NCBI RefSeq assembly: GCF_944387275.1
Contig: NZ_CALXEG010000001.1
Coordinates: 62,001 to 126,000, forward strand
DNA length: 64,000 bases
Reading direction: 5' to 3'
Source of the DNA: an uncultured Pseudoflavonifractor sp.
GTDB taxonomy: Bacteria; Bacillota; Clostridia; Oscillospirales; Oscillospiraceae
The notes beneath the pieces are model-generated. The model worked only from the letters and a program-made list of their open reading frames with translations, was not told where the DNA came from and searched no databases. Of this stretch, positions 1-8,701 are shown piece by piece. The position numbers and the translations under genes were made by a program. How positions within the stretch are numbered: position 1 is the first letter of the stretch; every line of letters starts with the position of its first letter.

Positions 1-30
1 TTGCGCTTTTTCCGGCGTAACTCGCACAAA

Positions 31-70
31 ACAGCGGGATGGCCGGAGATTTTTCCGGCCGCCCCGCTGT
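31..70 (-). terminator. Candidate terminator of the LytTR-type two-component pair
   Basis: A 16-base arm (31-46) pairs with 55-70, with one or two mismatches, around an 8-base loop. On the minus strand the stem is followed by a short TTTTG run. It begins at the stop codon of the sensor kinase gene. The U-tract is weak, so efficiency is uncertain. Confidence 0.5.
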
Positions 71-1386
71 CAGGACGCTTCCCTGGGGATGGTCACCCGC
101 AGGAGAAAAATGCCGTCCTCCGCCTGGATGGTGAGGAAGCCGCCGTACTTCTCCGCGGTGGAGCGGATGCTCTTCAGGCCGAAGCCGTGGTAGCCCCTGT
201 CCGCCTTGCGGGTGACGGGCAGCTCCCCGTCGAAATTCAGGGCGCCCTGATAGTAGTTCTCCATCTGGAAGAGCACCAGCCCCGCCCGGGAGAAGACCGA
301 CACGGCGATGGTCCGCTTCTCCGGGTCGTCCAGGGGTGTTACGCTCTCGATGGCGTTGTCCAGGGCGTTGCCGAAGATGGTGTAAATGTCCACCCCGTCC
401 ATAAAGTCCAGGCAGTCCCCGTCTGCCACGCAGGTGAGGGTGATGCCACGGCTCTCGCACAGCAGGCTCTTTTCGGTGAGGACAGTGTCCAGGATGTCGT
501 TGCCCGTCTTGACCACGCTGTCGTAGATCATCACCGACTGCTCCAGGGCCTGGATGCTCTCCTCCCGCTCCCGCCGGTCGGAAATGCGCCGCAGGGCGGC
601 GATCTGGTGCTTCAGGTCGTGGCACTTGCGGTTGATGAGGTCCACGTTCTCCGCTGAGAGCTGGTACTGCTCCCGGCTCTTGTGCCACAGCTGCTGCTGC
701 ACATCCAGCTCATGCTGGAGGGAGAGCCGCTTCTGCTGTCCCACCTGTCCCCACAGGACGTAGAAGCAGCAGAACATGGCGTAGAGCAGACACACCGGGT
801 ACAGCGGCCCGCCCGCCTCCTCCAGCTGCTGGGCCACGGCGGAGAGCACCAGGGCGATGGACAGGGCGCTGACCATGGTGCCCAGGGAATGGGTCACCTT
901 GGTGTTGTACCGCCCCTCCCGGGCCAGCTGCCGGGCGAAGAGGAAGTATGCCCCGGCGTAGACCGCCACATACAGCAGCACTGCCAGCAGGGTGTGCTCT
1001 CTGGGCTGGGTGATCTCCCACTCCAGGTGAAAGAGCCGGTAGAGGCAGTAGGTGAAGTGCTGGGTCAGATAGGCGCAGGTGGCGCAGTATACCGCCTCCC
1101 ATGGCGAGATGTCGCAGCACAGCAGCGCGAAGGCCACCGCCAGGCCAAAGGAGAGGAAGGAGTAGACCAGCACAAGGGGCAGAGTTGTCTCCTGCAGGCT
1201 GGGGAAGAGTCTGCCCATAAGGTACATCAGCGGCCAGAAGCACAGCAGGCAGAGCACAATTCCGGCCGCCGCCCGGAAGGGGAACCACCTGCGCCGCCGC
1301 AGGGGCAGGCAGAACAGCACCGCTGCGGCCAGCAGCTCCATGGGCAGGTCGGCGGCCATCAGCACCTGGACCAGCACTTCTCTCAC
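70..1386 (-). CDS. GHKL-type sensor histidine kinase (AgrC-like)
   Basis: 438-residue membrane histidine kinase. The N-terminal ~200 residues form several hydrophobic segments, as in AgrC/ComD-type sensors. A short dimerisation region carries CHDLKHQ with the likely phospho-His near residue 254, and the C-terminal GHKL ATPase has NALDNAIES near residue 340 and a Gly-rich end. The GTG start at 1386 is chosen because it overlaps the stop of the regulator gene (GTGA) and GGAGGT lies 7-8 bases upstream; a longer upstream reading has no ribosome site. It is cotranscribed with the LytTR regulator. No AgrB/AgrD-like peptide genes are visible, so the ligand is unknown. Confidence 0.85.
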   Translation of the reverse strand: MREVLVQVLMAADLPMELLAAAVLFCLPLRRRRWFPFRAAAGIVLCLLCFWPLMYLMGRLFPSLQETTLPLVLVYSFLSFGLAVAFALLCCDISPWEAVYCATCAYLTQHFTYCLYRLFHLEWEITQPREHTLLAVLLYVAVYAGAYFLFARQLAREGRYNTKVTHSLGTMVSALSIALVLSAVAQQLEEAGGPLYPVCLLYAMFCCFYVLWGQVGQQKRLSLQHELDVQQQLWHKSREQYQLSAENVDLINRKCHDLKHQIAALRRISDRREREESIQALEQSVMIYDSVVKTGNDILDTVLTEKSLLCESRGITLTCVADGDCLDFMDGVDIYTIFGNALDNAIESVTPLDDPEKRTIAVSVFSRAGLVLFQMENYYQGALNFDGELPVTRKADRGYHGFGLKSIRSTAEKYGGFLTIQAEDGIFLLRVTIPREAS

Positions 1387-2093
1387 CGCAGCCCACCTCC
1401 CAGGTAGTCGCTCAGCCGCTGGAGGAACTCCTTGCGCCGGGGGCGGCTCACCGAAATGGTGTGGCCGTGGACCTGGACGGTCTCCTTGCCCACGCCGGTG
1501 ACGTTTTTCAGGTTGACCATGTAGCTGTGGCTGCACCGGACAAAGGACAGCCCGGCCAGCTTCGTCTCCATCTCCTGGAGGGACCCGGGCATCACGAATT
1601 CCTCCTCCATGGTGTGGATGTGGAGCCGGTGGTTGACCACCTCGATGAAGAGGATCTCGTCGGTGGACACCCGCTTCTCCCCCTCTCCGGCGGGGAGCAT
1701 CAGGTAGCGCCGCTCCCGGCTGGCCACAATGGTCATGGCCTTTTTCAGCTTCAGGGCCAGCTGGCCGTAGGTCACCGGTTTGAGGACAAAGTCCAGGGCG
1801 TCCACCTCATAGCCCTTGATGGCGTAGCGGGCCATGTTGGTGATGAACATGATGACAGCCGCCGGGTCCACGGCCCGGATGCGCCGGGCGGCGCTCATGC
1901 CGTCCAGGTGGGGCATCTCAATGTCCATGAGGATGATGTCCCACACCGGCCGGTAGTCCTCGGCGATGTCCATGCCGTCGGGAAAGACCACGATCTCCCC
2001 ATCCAGCCCGTTCTCTTTCAGGTACCGCCGGACGCACTCCTCCAGCTGCCGGGCACAGGCCCGGTCGTCCTCCACAATCGCCACTCTTGTCAC
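1383..2093 (-). CDS. LytTR-family response regulator
   Basis: 236-residue response regulator of the LytR/AlgR (LytTR) class. The receiver domain has the acidic pair in VEDD near the N-terminus and the phospho-Asp in LMDIEMPHLDG near residue 56. The C-terminal LytTR DNA-binding domain spans about residues 135-234 (FIEVVNH... FVRCSHSYMVN). The GTG start at 2093 has a GGGGG-rich ribosome site, and the receiver fold begins immediately after it (TRVAIVEDD). It precedes its kinase with a 4-base overlap. The regulator probably binds direct repeats upstream of target promoters; targets are not visible here. Confidence 0.88.
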   Translation of the reverse strand: MTRVAIVEDDRACARQLEECVRRYLKENGLDGEIVVFPDGMDIAEDYRPVWDIILMDIEMPHLDGMSAARRIRAVDPAAVIMFITNMARYAIKGYEVDALDFVLKPVTYGQLALKLKKAMTIVASRERRYLMLPAGEGEKRVSTDEILFIEVVNHRLHIHTMEEEFVMPGSLQEMETKLAGLSFVRCSHSYMVNLKNVTGVGKETVQVHGHTISVSRPRRKEFLQRLSDYLGGGLR

Positions 2094-2161
2094 GAAAATC
2101 CCCCTTCTCCCACTGTCTGTGCCCGCTCCAGGCGCCGCTTTTCCTTCGGCCTGCGCTCCCC

Positions 2162-3022
2162 TCACTCCAGCCAGTCGGCCCAGGTCCGGGCGAACAGGTT
2201 GTCCTTGAGGCAGGCGAAGTAGAAGGCGCCGCTCATGGGCGTGTCGGCCAGGTCGAACCGGGCCAGGGTGCCCTGGGCCAGCTCCCGCTCCACCACCGGC
2301 GCGTACAGGAAGGACACGCCCAGTCCGTCCACAACCAGGGCCTTGATTGTGGAAAAATCGCTGATGGCGGACACCTTGGGGAAGCTGCGCAGGGTACGGT
2401 TGTGGCGGCGGAGGGCGTCCTCAAAGATGGCCCGGGTGCCGGAGCCCACCTCCCGGATGAGGATCCGCTCGTCCTCCAGCTCCTCCATGGTGGCCGCCCG
2501 CCCTGCCAGCCTGTGTCCCGGCGGGCAGACGCCGAAAAATTCCTCCTGCCGGTACAGCCTGGTCTCATACCGGTTCCGCTCGAAAAAGCCCTCCACCAGT
2601 ACAAAGTCCAGCCGCCCTGCCTCCAGAGCCCGGAGCAGGACCTGGGTGTTGTCCACCATCAGGGAGAAGGAGGCCTCCGGGTGCTCCCGCAAAAAGCGCT
2701 CCACCTTGGGGGCGATGACGAACTCGCCGATGGTCTTGGAGGCCCCCACCCGCAGGGACACGGGCGCGGGTGCCGCCATGGCCTCCTCCACCTTCTGGCT
2801 GTTGTAGGCCAGGGAGCGGGTGTACTCCCGGAGCCTCAGCCCGGCCTCCGTCAGCCGGAGCACCTTTCCCTCGTAGGTGAAGAGGCGGCAGCCGTAGTGG
2901 TCCTCCAGGTGGTGGATGTGGTGGGTCACCGCCGGCTGGGTCAGGCAGAGCCGCTCGGCCGCCCGGGTATAGTTCATGGTCTCGCACAGGACAAGGAAGG
3001 TATTCCAGCGTGGGTCCAGCAT
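2162..3022 (-). CDS. LysR-family transcriptional regulator
   Basis: 286-residue LysR-type regulator. The N-terminal winged helix-turn-helix (residues ~1-60, FLVLCETMNYTRAAERLCLTQPAVTHHIHHLE) is followed by a periplasmic-binding-protein-like effector domain (~90-286). It is transcribed divergently from the YeiH-type exporter at 3146. That pairing is typical for regulators of YeiH genes (YeiE/CysL-like), so it probably controls that promoter. The ATG at 3022 has AGGTG 8 bases upstream, and an ATAA-N7-TTAT box sits just before it, suggesting autoregulation. The effector is unknown; sulfur compounds are the family-based guess. Confidence 0.87.
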   Translation of the reverse strand: MLDPRWNTFLVLCETMNYTRAAERLCLTQPAVTHHIHHLEDHYGCRLFTYEGKVLRLTEAGLRLREYTRSLAYNSQKVEEAMAAPAPVSLRVGASKTIGEFVIAPKVERFLREHPEASFSLMVDNTQVLLRALEAGRLDFVLVEGFFERNRYETRLYRQEEFFGVCPPGHRLAGRAATMEELEDERILIREVGSGTRAIFEDALRRHNRTLRSFPKVSAISDFSTIKALVVDGLGVSFLYAPVVERELAQGTLARFDLADTPMSGAFYFACLKDNLFARTWADWLE

Positions 3023-3034
3023 GGCGCATCACCT

Positions 3035-3049
3035 ATAACTCCAATTTAT
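3035..3049. promoter_or_regulatory. LysR-type T-N11-A operator
   Basis: ATAA (3035-3038), seven bases, then TTAT (3046-3049): an inverted repeat containing the T-N11-A core known for LysR-family sites. It lies in the divergent gap between the lysR gene and the yeiH-like gene, close to the lysR start codon, where an autoregulatory site is expected. Assignment is by motif and position only. Confidence 0.45.
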
Positions 3050-3070
3050 GGTGGCATTATGAATCTTCAT

Positions 3071-3099
3071 TTTATTTTATCGCTCTCTTGGGCTATAAT
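3071..3099 (+). promoter_or_regulatory. Probable promoter of the yeiH-like operon
   Basis: TATAAT at 3094-3099 is preceded at 17 bases by TTTATT, a poor -35 element. A good -10 with a weak -35 fits an activator-dependent promoter such as a LysR target. Confidence 0.5.
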
Positions 3100-3145
3100 C
3101 AAGGGCGCCGAACGGAATACATAAAAAGAGAGAGAGAACACATCC

Positions 3146-4177
3146 ATGAATTCTGTCAAACGAATCGGGCCCGGTCTGGTGCTCTGCCTGCTCCTGTCCA
3201 TCCCCAGCGTTCTGCTGGGCCGCCTGTTCCCCGTGGTGGGCGGGCCGGTGTTCGCCATTCTGGCGGGCATGCTGGTGTCCCTGGTCCTGAAGGACCGGAC
3301 CCGCTACCAGGCGGGCATCGCCTTCACCTCCAAGAAGATCCTCCAGTACGCGGTCATCCTGCTGGGCTTCGGCCTGAACCTGTCGGAGATCGCCAAGGTG
3401 GGCGCCAAGTCCCTCCCCATCATCTGCACCACGGTCTCCATGTCCCTCATCATCGCCTTTCTCATCCGGAAGTGGCTGAAGATGCCCAACAACATCTCCG
3501 TGCTGGTGGGCGTGGGCTCCTCCATCTGCGGTGGCTCGGCCATCGCCGCCACCGCCCCCGTCATCGGCGCGGACGACGAGGAAATCGTCCAGTCCATCTC
3601 GGTCATCTTCCTGTTCAACATTCTGGCGGCCCTGCTCTTCCCCACCCTGGGCGGAATGATGGGCATGAGCAACGAGGGCTTCGGCCTCTTTGCCGGCACC
3701 GCCATCAACGACACCTCCTCCGTGACCGCCGCCGCCTCCACCTGGGACACCCTCCACAACACCAACGGCGCGGTGCTGGAGTACGCCACCATCGTCAAGC
3801 TGACCCGCACCCTGGCCATCATCCCCATCACCCTGGCCCTGGCCTTCTGGCGGACCTGGCAGGTCAAGCGGGGCGGCGCCGTCTCCAACGGCTCCTTTGA
3901 CCTGAAGAAGATCTTCCCCTTCTTTATCCTGTTCTTTGTGCTGGCCTCCATCATCACCACGGTCTCCACCATGGCGGGGGTGAACCCGGCTCTGTTCCAG
4001 CCCTTCAAGACCCTGTCCAAGTACTTCATCATTCTGGCCATGGCGGCCATCGGCCTGAACACCGACCTGGTCAAGCTGGTCAAGACCGGCGGCAAGCCCA
4101 TCTTCATGGGGGTCTGCTGCTGGGTTGGCATCACCTGCGCCAGTCTCATCATGCAGCACGTCCAGGGCCTGCTGTAA
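3146..4177 (+). CDS. YeiH-family (UPF0324) putative sulfur-anion exporter
   Basis: 343-residue polytopic membrane protein of the YeiH/UPF0324 family, usual length about 340. About ten hydrophobic helices are visible, with the family-typical Gly/Ser-rich signature around [19 protein letters not shown] near residues 125-145 and the [17 protein letters not shown] stretch. Members are annotated as putative sulfate or sulfite exporters; the substrate here is unproven. The ATG at 3146 follows a purine-rich AGAGAGAGAGAA. A flavoprotein gene follows after 57 bases on the same strand, and LysR is divergent upstream, so this is probably a small inducible sulfur-related operon. Confidence 0.85.
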   Translation: MNSVKRIGPGLVLCLLLSIPSVLLGRLFPVVGGPVFAILAGMLVSLVLKDRTRYQAGIAFTSKKILQYAVILLGFGLNLSEIAKVGAKSLPIICTTVSMSLIIAFLIRKWLKMPNNISVLVGVGSSICGGSAIAATAPVIGADDEEIVQSISVIFLFNILAALLFPTLGGMMGMSNEGFGLFAGTAINDTSSVTAAASTWDTLHNTNGAVLEYATIVKLTRTLAIIPITLALAFWRTWQVKRGGAVSNGSFDLKKIFPFFILFFVLASIITTVSTMAGVNPALFQPFKTLSKYFIILAMAAIGLNTDLVKLVKTGGKPIFMGVCCWVGITCASLIMQHVQGLL

Positions 4178-4234
4178 GGCTTTCATTGAACATCCATTCA
4201 CTTTTGCGGTATTTTGAAAGGGAGTAAGACAGCT

Positions 4235-5131
4235 ATGTACGATATCATCATCATCGGCGCCGGCCCTGCCGGCATCAGCGCGGGCATCTATGCGGTCAGC
4301 CGGGGCAAGAAGACCCTGGTGCTGGAGAAGGCCCAGGTGGGCGGCATCATCGGCAAGGTGTCCACCGTCACCCACTACACCGCCCTGGAGGCCAGGGAGA
4401 CCGGCGCCACTTTTGCCGGGCGTATGAAGGAGCAGGCCCTGGCCGCCGGGGTGGAGATCGCCTATGAGACGGTCACCGGCGTGACCCTGACCGGACCGGT
4501 CAAGACGGTGCGCACCGACAAGGGCAGCTATCAGGCCGGCCGGGTCATCCTGGCCAACGGCGGCACCCCCCGCAAGCTGGGCATCCCCGGCGAGGCGGAG
4601 CTGGCGGGCCACGGCATCGGCCTGAATGCGGCCAAGGACGGCGCGGACTACGCCGGCCGGAACATCTACGTGGTGGGCGGCGCGGACGGCGCGGTGAAGG
4701 AGGCCCTGTATCTGGCCTCTCTGGCCAAGAAGCTGACCATTATCCACTTTGAGGACCAGCTGGGCTGCATCCCGGAGTTCCGGGCGAAGGTGGCCGCTGC
4801 GGGCAACATCGAACTGCGTCTGGGCTCCCGGCTCCACGCCGTCTCCGGCGACGTCCGGGTGGATCGGCTGGAGATTGCCAGCGAGAAGGACGGCTCCATT
4901 GAGACGGTGGAGGACCCGGGCTGCGGCGTCTTTGTGTACGCCGGTGTGACCCCCAACACGGAGCTGTACACCGAGCTTGCCCTGGAGGGCGGCTATATCC
5001 CCACCAACGAGAAGATGGAGACCGCCATTCCCGGCGTGTACGCCGCCGGCGACATCCGGGTCAAGCAGGTCCGCCAGGTGGCCACCGCCGTGTCGGACGG
5101 CGCCATTGCCGCCATCAACGCCGCCATGTGA
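4235..5131 (+). CDS. Thioredoxin reductase-like FAD/NAD(P)H oxidoreductase lacking the CxxC pair
   Basis: 298-residue two-domain flavoprotein. The N-terminal FAD Rossmann motif (IIIGAGPAGISAGIYA), an internal pyridine-nucleotide motif (NIYVVGGADGAVKEALYLA) and the C-terminal FAD motif (GVYAAGDIRV) are all present. The redox-active CxxC expected just before the second Rossmann motif is absent, replaced by GLNAAKDGADY. It therefore cannot work as a standard thioredoxin reductase. A ferredoxin/NADP-reductase-like or other dithiol-independent role is possible. The ATG at 4235 has AGGGAG 10 bases upstream. It probably shares a transcript with the yeiH-like gene and ends at a strong terminator. Confidence 0.82.
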   Translation: MYDIIIIGAGPAGISAGIYAVSRGKKTLVLEKAQVGGIIGKVSTVTHYTALEARETGATFAGRMKEQALAAGVEIAYETVTGVTLTGPVKTVRTDKGSYQAGRVILANGGTPRKLGIPGEAELAGHGIGLNAAKDGADYAGRNIYVVGGADGAVKEALYLASLAKKLTIIHFEDQLGCIPEFRAKVAAAGNIELRLGSRLHAVSGDVRVDRLEIASEKDGSIETVEDPGCGVFVYAGVTPNTELYTELALEGGYIPTNEKMETAIPGVYAAGDIRVKQVRQVATAVSDGAIAAINAAM

Positions 5132-5164
5132 GGGCGTAACCCCCTGTTTCCCTGAAAAACAGCA

Positions 5165-5210
5165 AACCTCCCAGGTCCGGACAGCCGTCCGGGCCTGGGA
5201 GGTTTTTATT
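5165..5210 (+). terminator. Rho-independent terminator after the yeiH-like/flavoprotein operon
   Basis: AACCTCCCAGG-type arm with CCGGAC pairs to GTCCGG and CCTGGGAGGTT across a 4-base loop, followed by TTTTTATTT. Strong GC stem plus U-tract. Confidence 0.9.
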
Positions 5211-5227
5211 TGTACCTTTTCAGCGCC

Positions 5228-5422
5228 TCACCACATGGGATACCGGGCGGTGTCGGCCCGCAGCTGGCGGGCGATGGTGCCGCACAGCTCCCGGTAGAAT
5301 CGCAGGTAGGTAGTCTTCTGGGCCCGCTGGACCTGCTGGCGCTGTTGGTATTCCCGCCAGCGCCGGCACTGCTTGTGGCAGCCCGTCTGATAGTCGGGGC
5401 AGCTGTCTTGACAGGGAAGCAT
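5228..5422 (-). CDS. Small cysteine-rich protein of unknown function
   Basis: 64-residue protein. The N-terminus holds four cysteines in a C-x3-C-x6-C-x3-C arrangement (C4, C8, C15, C19), which could bind a metal. The rest is basic, helical and rich in Gln/Arg. The start at 5422 is chosen because GAGGAGGT sits 7 bases upstream of that ATG; longer readings lack a ribosome site. It is convergent with the flavoprotein operon, and TATAAT on the minus strand (5519-5514) could serve as its -10. Short proteins with this kind of Cys pattern occur in clostridial genomes and phages. Function not recognised. Confidence 0.6.
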   Translation of the reverse strand: MLPCQDSCPDYQTGCHKQCRRWREYQQRQQVQRAQKTTYLRFYRELCGTIARQLRADTARYPMW

Positions 5423-5850
5423 GGCGCAGACCTCCTCATCGCCGAATGGGGCCCGAGGGGCAGGCATACCGCGGCTGCCGCCGCCGGAGTCAGGCCCTTT
5501 CGATGTTGTCTCTATTATACCTTCCGGCTCTGCGCGCCGCCTCCAGCCCAGAGTAAACATACTGTGAATTCTCTGTAAGTTCCCTCCATTTCCCTGGATT
5601 CATCTCGGTTTTAGTGTGATTTTTTTTGCGTTTCTTGCACGTCTCTGTTTTATTTGCTCTCGTTTTCGACTCCTTTCTTATTAATTTTTTTGATAATTCG
5701 ATAGGATGTTTCAATGTTATAATGATAGACCTGTAATCGTTGACATAAGCCGTTTTACCGTGCTACCGTTTATGACAGAAGATTTCCGCGCCGGGGCGGG
5801 GCGTCTTTTCCCCTGGGCTCCGGATGCGGCAGGAAAACGAGGCGTGCAGA
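5423..5850. other. Non-coding AT-rich gap upstream of the 12-gene run
   Basis: No convincing gene. The region is much more AT-rich than its surroundings, with T-runs around 5600-5700. TATAAT occurs at 5718-5723 and TTGACA at 5740-5745 on the plus strand, but neither has a partner element at ideal spacing. Promoter(s) for the downstream operon very likely lie here. A possible ORF on the minus strand (5490-5714) is Lys/Arg-rich, has no ribosome site and is discounted. Confidence 0.5.
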
Positions 5851-7011
5851 GTGGATAATCAGTTTGATGAAATGATACCCCGCCGGGGCACCAGCTCCCT
5901 CAAGTGGGACGGCGCGGACCGCATTTTCGGCGGGAAGGATCTGCTCCCCATGTGGATTGCAGACATGGACTTCCCCGTGGCCCCCGCCATTCAGGAGGCC
6001 CTCCACCGTCGGGTGGACCAGCGTGTATTTGGCTATGGCATGCTCTCCCCCGCGTACTACGAGGCCGTGTCCGGCTGGATGTCCCGCCGGCACGGCTGTT
6101 CCGTGCCCCGGGAGTGGATCGTGTTCACCGCCGGGGTGGTCACGGCCCTGAACTTCGCTGTTCAGGCGGCGACCGAGCCGGGGGATGAGATCCTCATCCC
6201 CAGCCCGGTGTACGGCCCCTTCTTCCACGCGGCGGAGGACTGGAACCGTGTGGCGGTCCGGTGTCCCCTGAAGGAGGAGGACCTGTTCTACACCTTTGAC
6301 TTTGACGACATGGAGCGCCGCCTCACCCCCCGCACCAAAGCCCTGATGCTCTGCTCCCCCCACAACCCGGTGGGCCGGGTGTGGACCCGGGCGGAGCTGG
6401 AGGCCCTGGCGGACTTCTGCCTGCGGCACGACCTGATCGTCATCGCCGACGAGATCCACCACGACCTGGTGTTCCGGCCCCACACCCTGTTCCTCAATGT
6501 CTCCCCGGAGATCGCCCAGCGCACCATTCTGTGCACGGCCCCCAGCAAAACCTTCAACATCGCGGGCATCCAGGCCTCCAATATCATCATCCCCAACGAG
6601 GAGCTGCGCAACAAGTACCGGGCGGTGGTGGCCCATCACCACGCCTTTTCGGCCAATGCCTTTGCAGAGGCCGCCGTGGTGGCGGCCTACCGGGATTCGG
6701 AGGGCTGGCTGGACGCCCTGATCCCCTATCTGGAGGGCAACATGGCGCTGTTCTGCGGCACCCTGGCGGCGGAGCTGCCCAAGCTGAGGGTGCGCCGTCC
6801 GGAGGGCACCTACATGGTCTGGGTGGACTGCACCGGCCTGGGCCGCGACCCCAAGGACCTGAAACGCTTCTTTGCGGAGGAGTGCGGACTGGCCTTCAAC
6901 GACGGCGCCAGCTTCGGGCCGGGCGGCGAGGGCTTCGTGCGGGTCAACCTGGCCTGTCCCCGCGCCTATGTGGAAGAGTGTCTGCGCCGGCTGCGCGCAC
7001 ACTGCCAATAA
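5851..7011 (+). CDS. MalY/PatB-family PLP-dependent C-S beta-lyase
   Basis: 386-residue fold-type I PLP enzyme of the MalY/PatB branch. Family landmarks in order: RRGTSSLKWD near the N-terminus, LPMWIADMDF, VFGYG, SPHNPVGRVW, and the PLP-lysine in PSKTFNIAG (Lys ~233). The family cleaves L-cystathionine and S-substituted cysteines to pyruvate, ammonia and a thiol. The GTG at 5851 is preferred: GAGG lies 8 bases upstream and the product then aligns with the N-terminus of MalY; an in-frame ATG at 5824 lacks a ribosome site. It is the first gene of a long co-directional run with a peptide importer and an M20 deacylase. A transaminase role cannot be excluded. Confidence 0.85.
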   Translation: MDNQFDEMIPRRGTSSLKWDGADRIFGGKDLLPMWIADMDFPVAPAIQEALHRRVDQRVFGYGMLSPAYYEAVSGWMSRRHGCSVPREWIVFTAGVVTALNFAVQAATEPGDEILIPSPVYGPFFHAAEDWNRVAVRCPLKEEDLFYTFDFDDMERRLTPRTKALMLCSPHNPVGRVWTRAELEALADFCLRHDLIVIADEIHHDLVFRPHTLFLNVSPEIAQRTILCTAPSKTFNIAGIQASNIIIPNEELRNKYRAVVAHHHAFSANAFAEAAVVAAYRDSEGWLDALIPYLEGNMALFCGTLAAELPKLRVRRPEGTYMVWVDCTGLGRDPKDLKRFFAEECGLAFNDGASFGPGGEGFVRVNLACPRAYVEECLRRLRAHCQ

Positions 7012-7040
7012 ACACCATTCAGGAAGGAAGAGAGTACACA

Positions 7041-8675
7041 ATGAACTGGAAAAAGCGACTCCTGACCCTCACCCTCACCCTGGGCCTGCTGGGCACGGCC
7101 CTGGCCGGCTGCACCCAGCCCGCCAGCGATCCCTCCGGCTCTCCCTCCGCCTCCGGCACACCGGAGGCCTCCCCCTCTGCCTCTGCTCCCGAGGCGAGCG
7201 CCACCGGTGAAAAGGTGGATGGCGGCACCCTCATCATGTGCGAGCCCACCGACATCTCCAGCCTGAACATCCTCTACGAGACCGGCGACGAGGGCATGAC
7301 CATGCTCAAGCCGGTGTACGACCCCCTGTATGTGGTCTCCAAGGACGGCGTGCGGTACTACCTGGCCGAGAGCCATGAGGTCAGCGAGGACGGCCTGACC
7401 ATCACCGTCAAGCTCCGGGAGAACCTGAAGTGGCACGACGGCGTGCCCATCACCACAGAGGATGTGCTGTGGTACTTTGAGATGAAGTCCAACCCGGACA
7501 ACAACGCCTCCAGCGGCACCAAGGTCAACGGCGAGCCGGTCCAGGTGGCCGCGGTGGACGATTACACCTTCACCGTCACCCTGCCCTCTGTCTCCGCCTC
7601 CTATGAGGCCACCCTGGGCAACCTGAAGCTGCTGCCCAAGCACGTGTATGAGGACACCCCCGTGCTGGTGGGCGCGGAGATCAACTCCACCAGCGGCGTG
7701 GGCTCCGGCCCCTTCAAGGTGAAGGAGTGGAACAAGGGCGAGAGCCTGGTGCTGGAGCGGTTTGACGACTACTACCGGGGCCCCGCCAGCCTGGAGTCCG
7801 TGGTGTTCAAGATCATTCCCAACGCCAGCACCGAGGAGATCGCCTTCCAGAACGGCGAGCTGTCCGTGCTCCGCCTGACCACCCAGGACATGCTGGAGAA
7901 GTACTCCAACGACCCCAACTACTCGGTCTACACCCTGACCGAGGGCCGCATCAACTACATGGGCTTCAACTCCAACAGCCCCCTCACCAGCGATCCCAGG
8001 GTCCGTGAGGCCATCTGCCTGGCCCTGAACGTGGACGAGATCATCGCCGGCGCCTACGGCTCCACCGATCTGGCCCCCGCGGCCAAGACCGTGTTCTGTC
8101 CCTCCAACCTGTACTACAGCGACGTGGAGGGCTACAGCCAGGACCTGGAGCGGGCCAAGGAGCTCATCGCCGAGGCCGGCGTGGAGGGGGAGACCTTCCG
8201 CCTGGTGTACAACTCCAGCCGCGAGAACATGGAGAACTGCGCGCTGATGATCCAGCAGCAGCTCAAGGCCGTAAATCTGAACGTGGAGATCCAGGGCTAT
8301 GAGACCCAGGGCTTCTTTGAGGTGTTCTTCTACACCGACGCCGGCGACTGGGAGCTGGGCCTGAATGGCTACTCCACCAACGGCGACAACCAGGGCGACG
8401 AGTACATGTTCAGCCTGGAGGGCTTCCTGTCCAAGAACATCTGCTCCACCGACGAGATCGCCGCCCTGTGGAACGAGGGCGACGCCACCACCGACCCCGA
8501 GGAGCGGGCCGCCATCTACAAGGAGATTCAGGAGCAGATCCGGGACGTGTACACCATGTTCCCCCTCACCTCCCCCAACTTCGTGGTGGCCACCGACAAG
8601 CGCCTGAAGGGCGTGGACGCCATCGACATGGTGCCTCTCTTTGAGGACTATCTCAATCTCTACATGACCAACTGA
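7041..8675 (+). CDS. Peptide ABC transporter substrate-binding lipoprotein (SBP_bac_5)
   Basis: 544-residue extracellular binding protein. A lipoprotein signal (MNWKKRLL..., lipobox LAGC, Cys24) leads into a Ser/Pro/Glu-rich tether (~25-60), then the family-5 solute-binding fold beginning at GGTLIMCEPTDISSLN. Typical motifs such as LKWHDGVPITTEDV are present. It captures oligopeptides or similar ligands for the permeases encoded just downstream. The ATG at 7041 follows AGGAAGGAAGAG. It sits 29 bases after the C-S lyase and is separated from the first permease by a stem-loop, as is common for highly expressed binding proteins. Confidence 0.9.
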   Translation: MNWKKRLLTLTLTLGLLGTALAGCTQPASDPSGSPSASGTPEASPSASAPEASATGEKVDGGTLIMCEPTDISSLNILYETGDEGMTMLKPVYDPLYVVSKDGVRYYLAESHEVSEDGLTITVKLRENLKWHDGVPITTEDVLWYFEMKSNPDNNASSGTKVNGEPVQVAAVDDYTFTVTLPSVSASYEATLGNLKLLPKHVYEDTPVLVGAEINSTSGVGSGPFKVKEWNKGESLVLERFDDYYRGPASLESVVFKIIPNASTEEIAFQNGELSVLRLTTQDMLEKYSNDPNYSVYTLTEGRINYMGFNSNSPLTSDPRVREAICLALNVDEIIAGAYGSTDLAPAAKTVFCPSNLYYSDVEGYSQDLERAKELIAEAGVEGETFRLVYNSSRENMENCALMIQQQLKAVNLNVEIQGYETQGFFEVFFYTDAGDWELGLNGYSTNGDNQGDEYMFSLEGFLSKNICSTDEIAALWNEGDATTDPEERAAIYKEIQEQIRDVYTMFPLTSPNFVVATDKRLKGVDAIDMVPLFEDYLNLYMTN

Positions 8676-8701
8676 TTCCGGCCGCCCGGCCGTCCGGAAG
8701 C

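Noticed and set aside
1-657. Plus-strand open frame at the left edge
   Set aside because: Antisense to the sensor kinase; no coding signature of its own.
3077-4837. 586-codon open frame on the minus strand opposite the yeiH-like gene and flavoprotein
   Set aside because: Composition is His/Gln/Gly/Asp-rich antisense of GC-rich codons, it covers two well-supported genes and it lacks a ribosome site.
5206-5422. Idea that the small Cys-rich gene marks a prophage remnant
   Set aside because: No integrase, capsid, att-like repeat or other phage gene is nearby.
5490-5714. 74-codon Lys/Arg-rich minus-strand open frame in the AT-rich gap
   Set aside because: No ribosome site, ends in the likely promoter region of the small Cys-rich gene and has no recognisable pattern.
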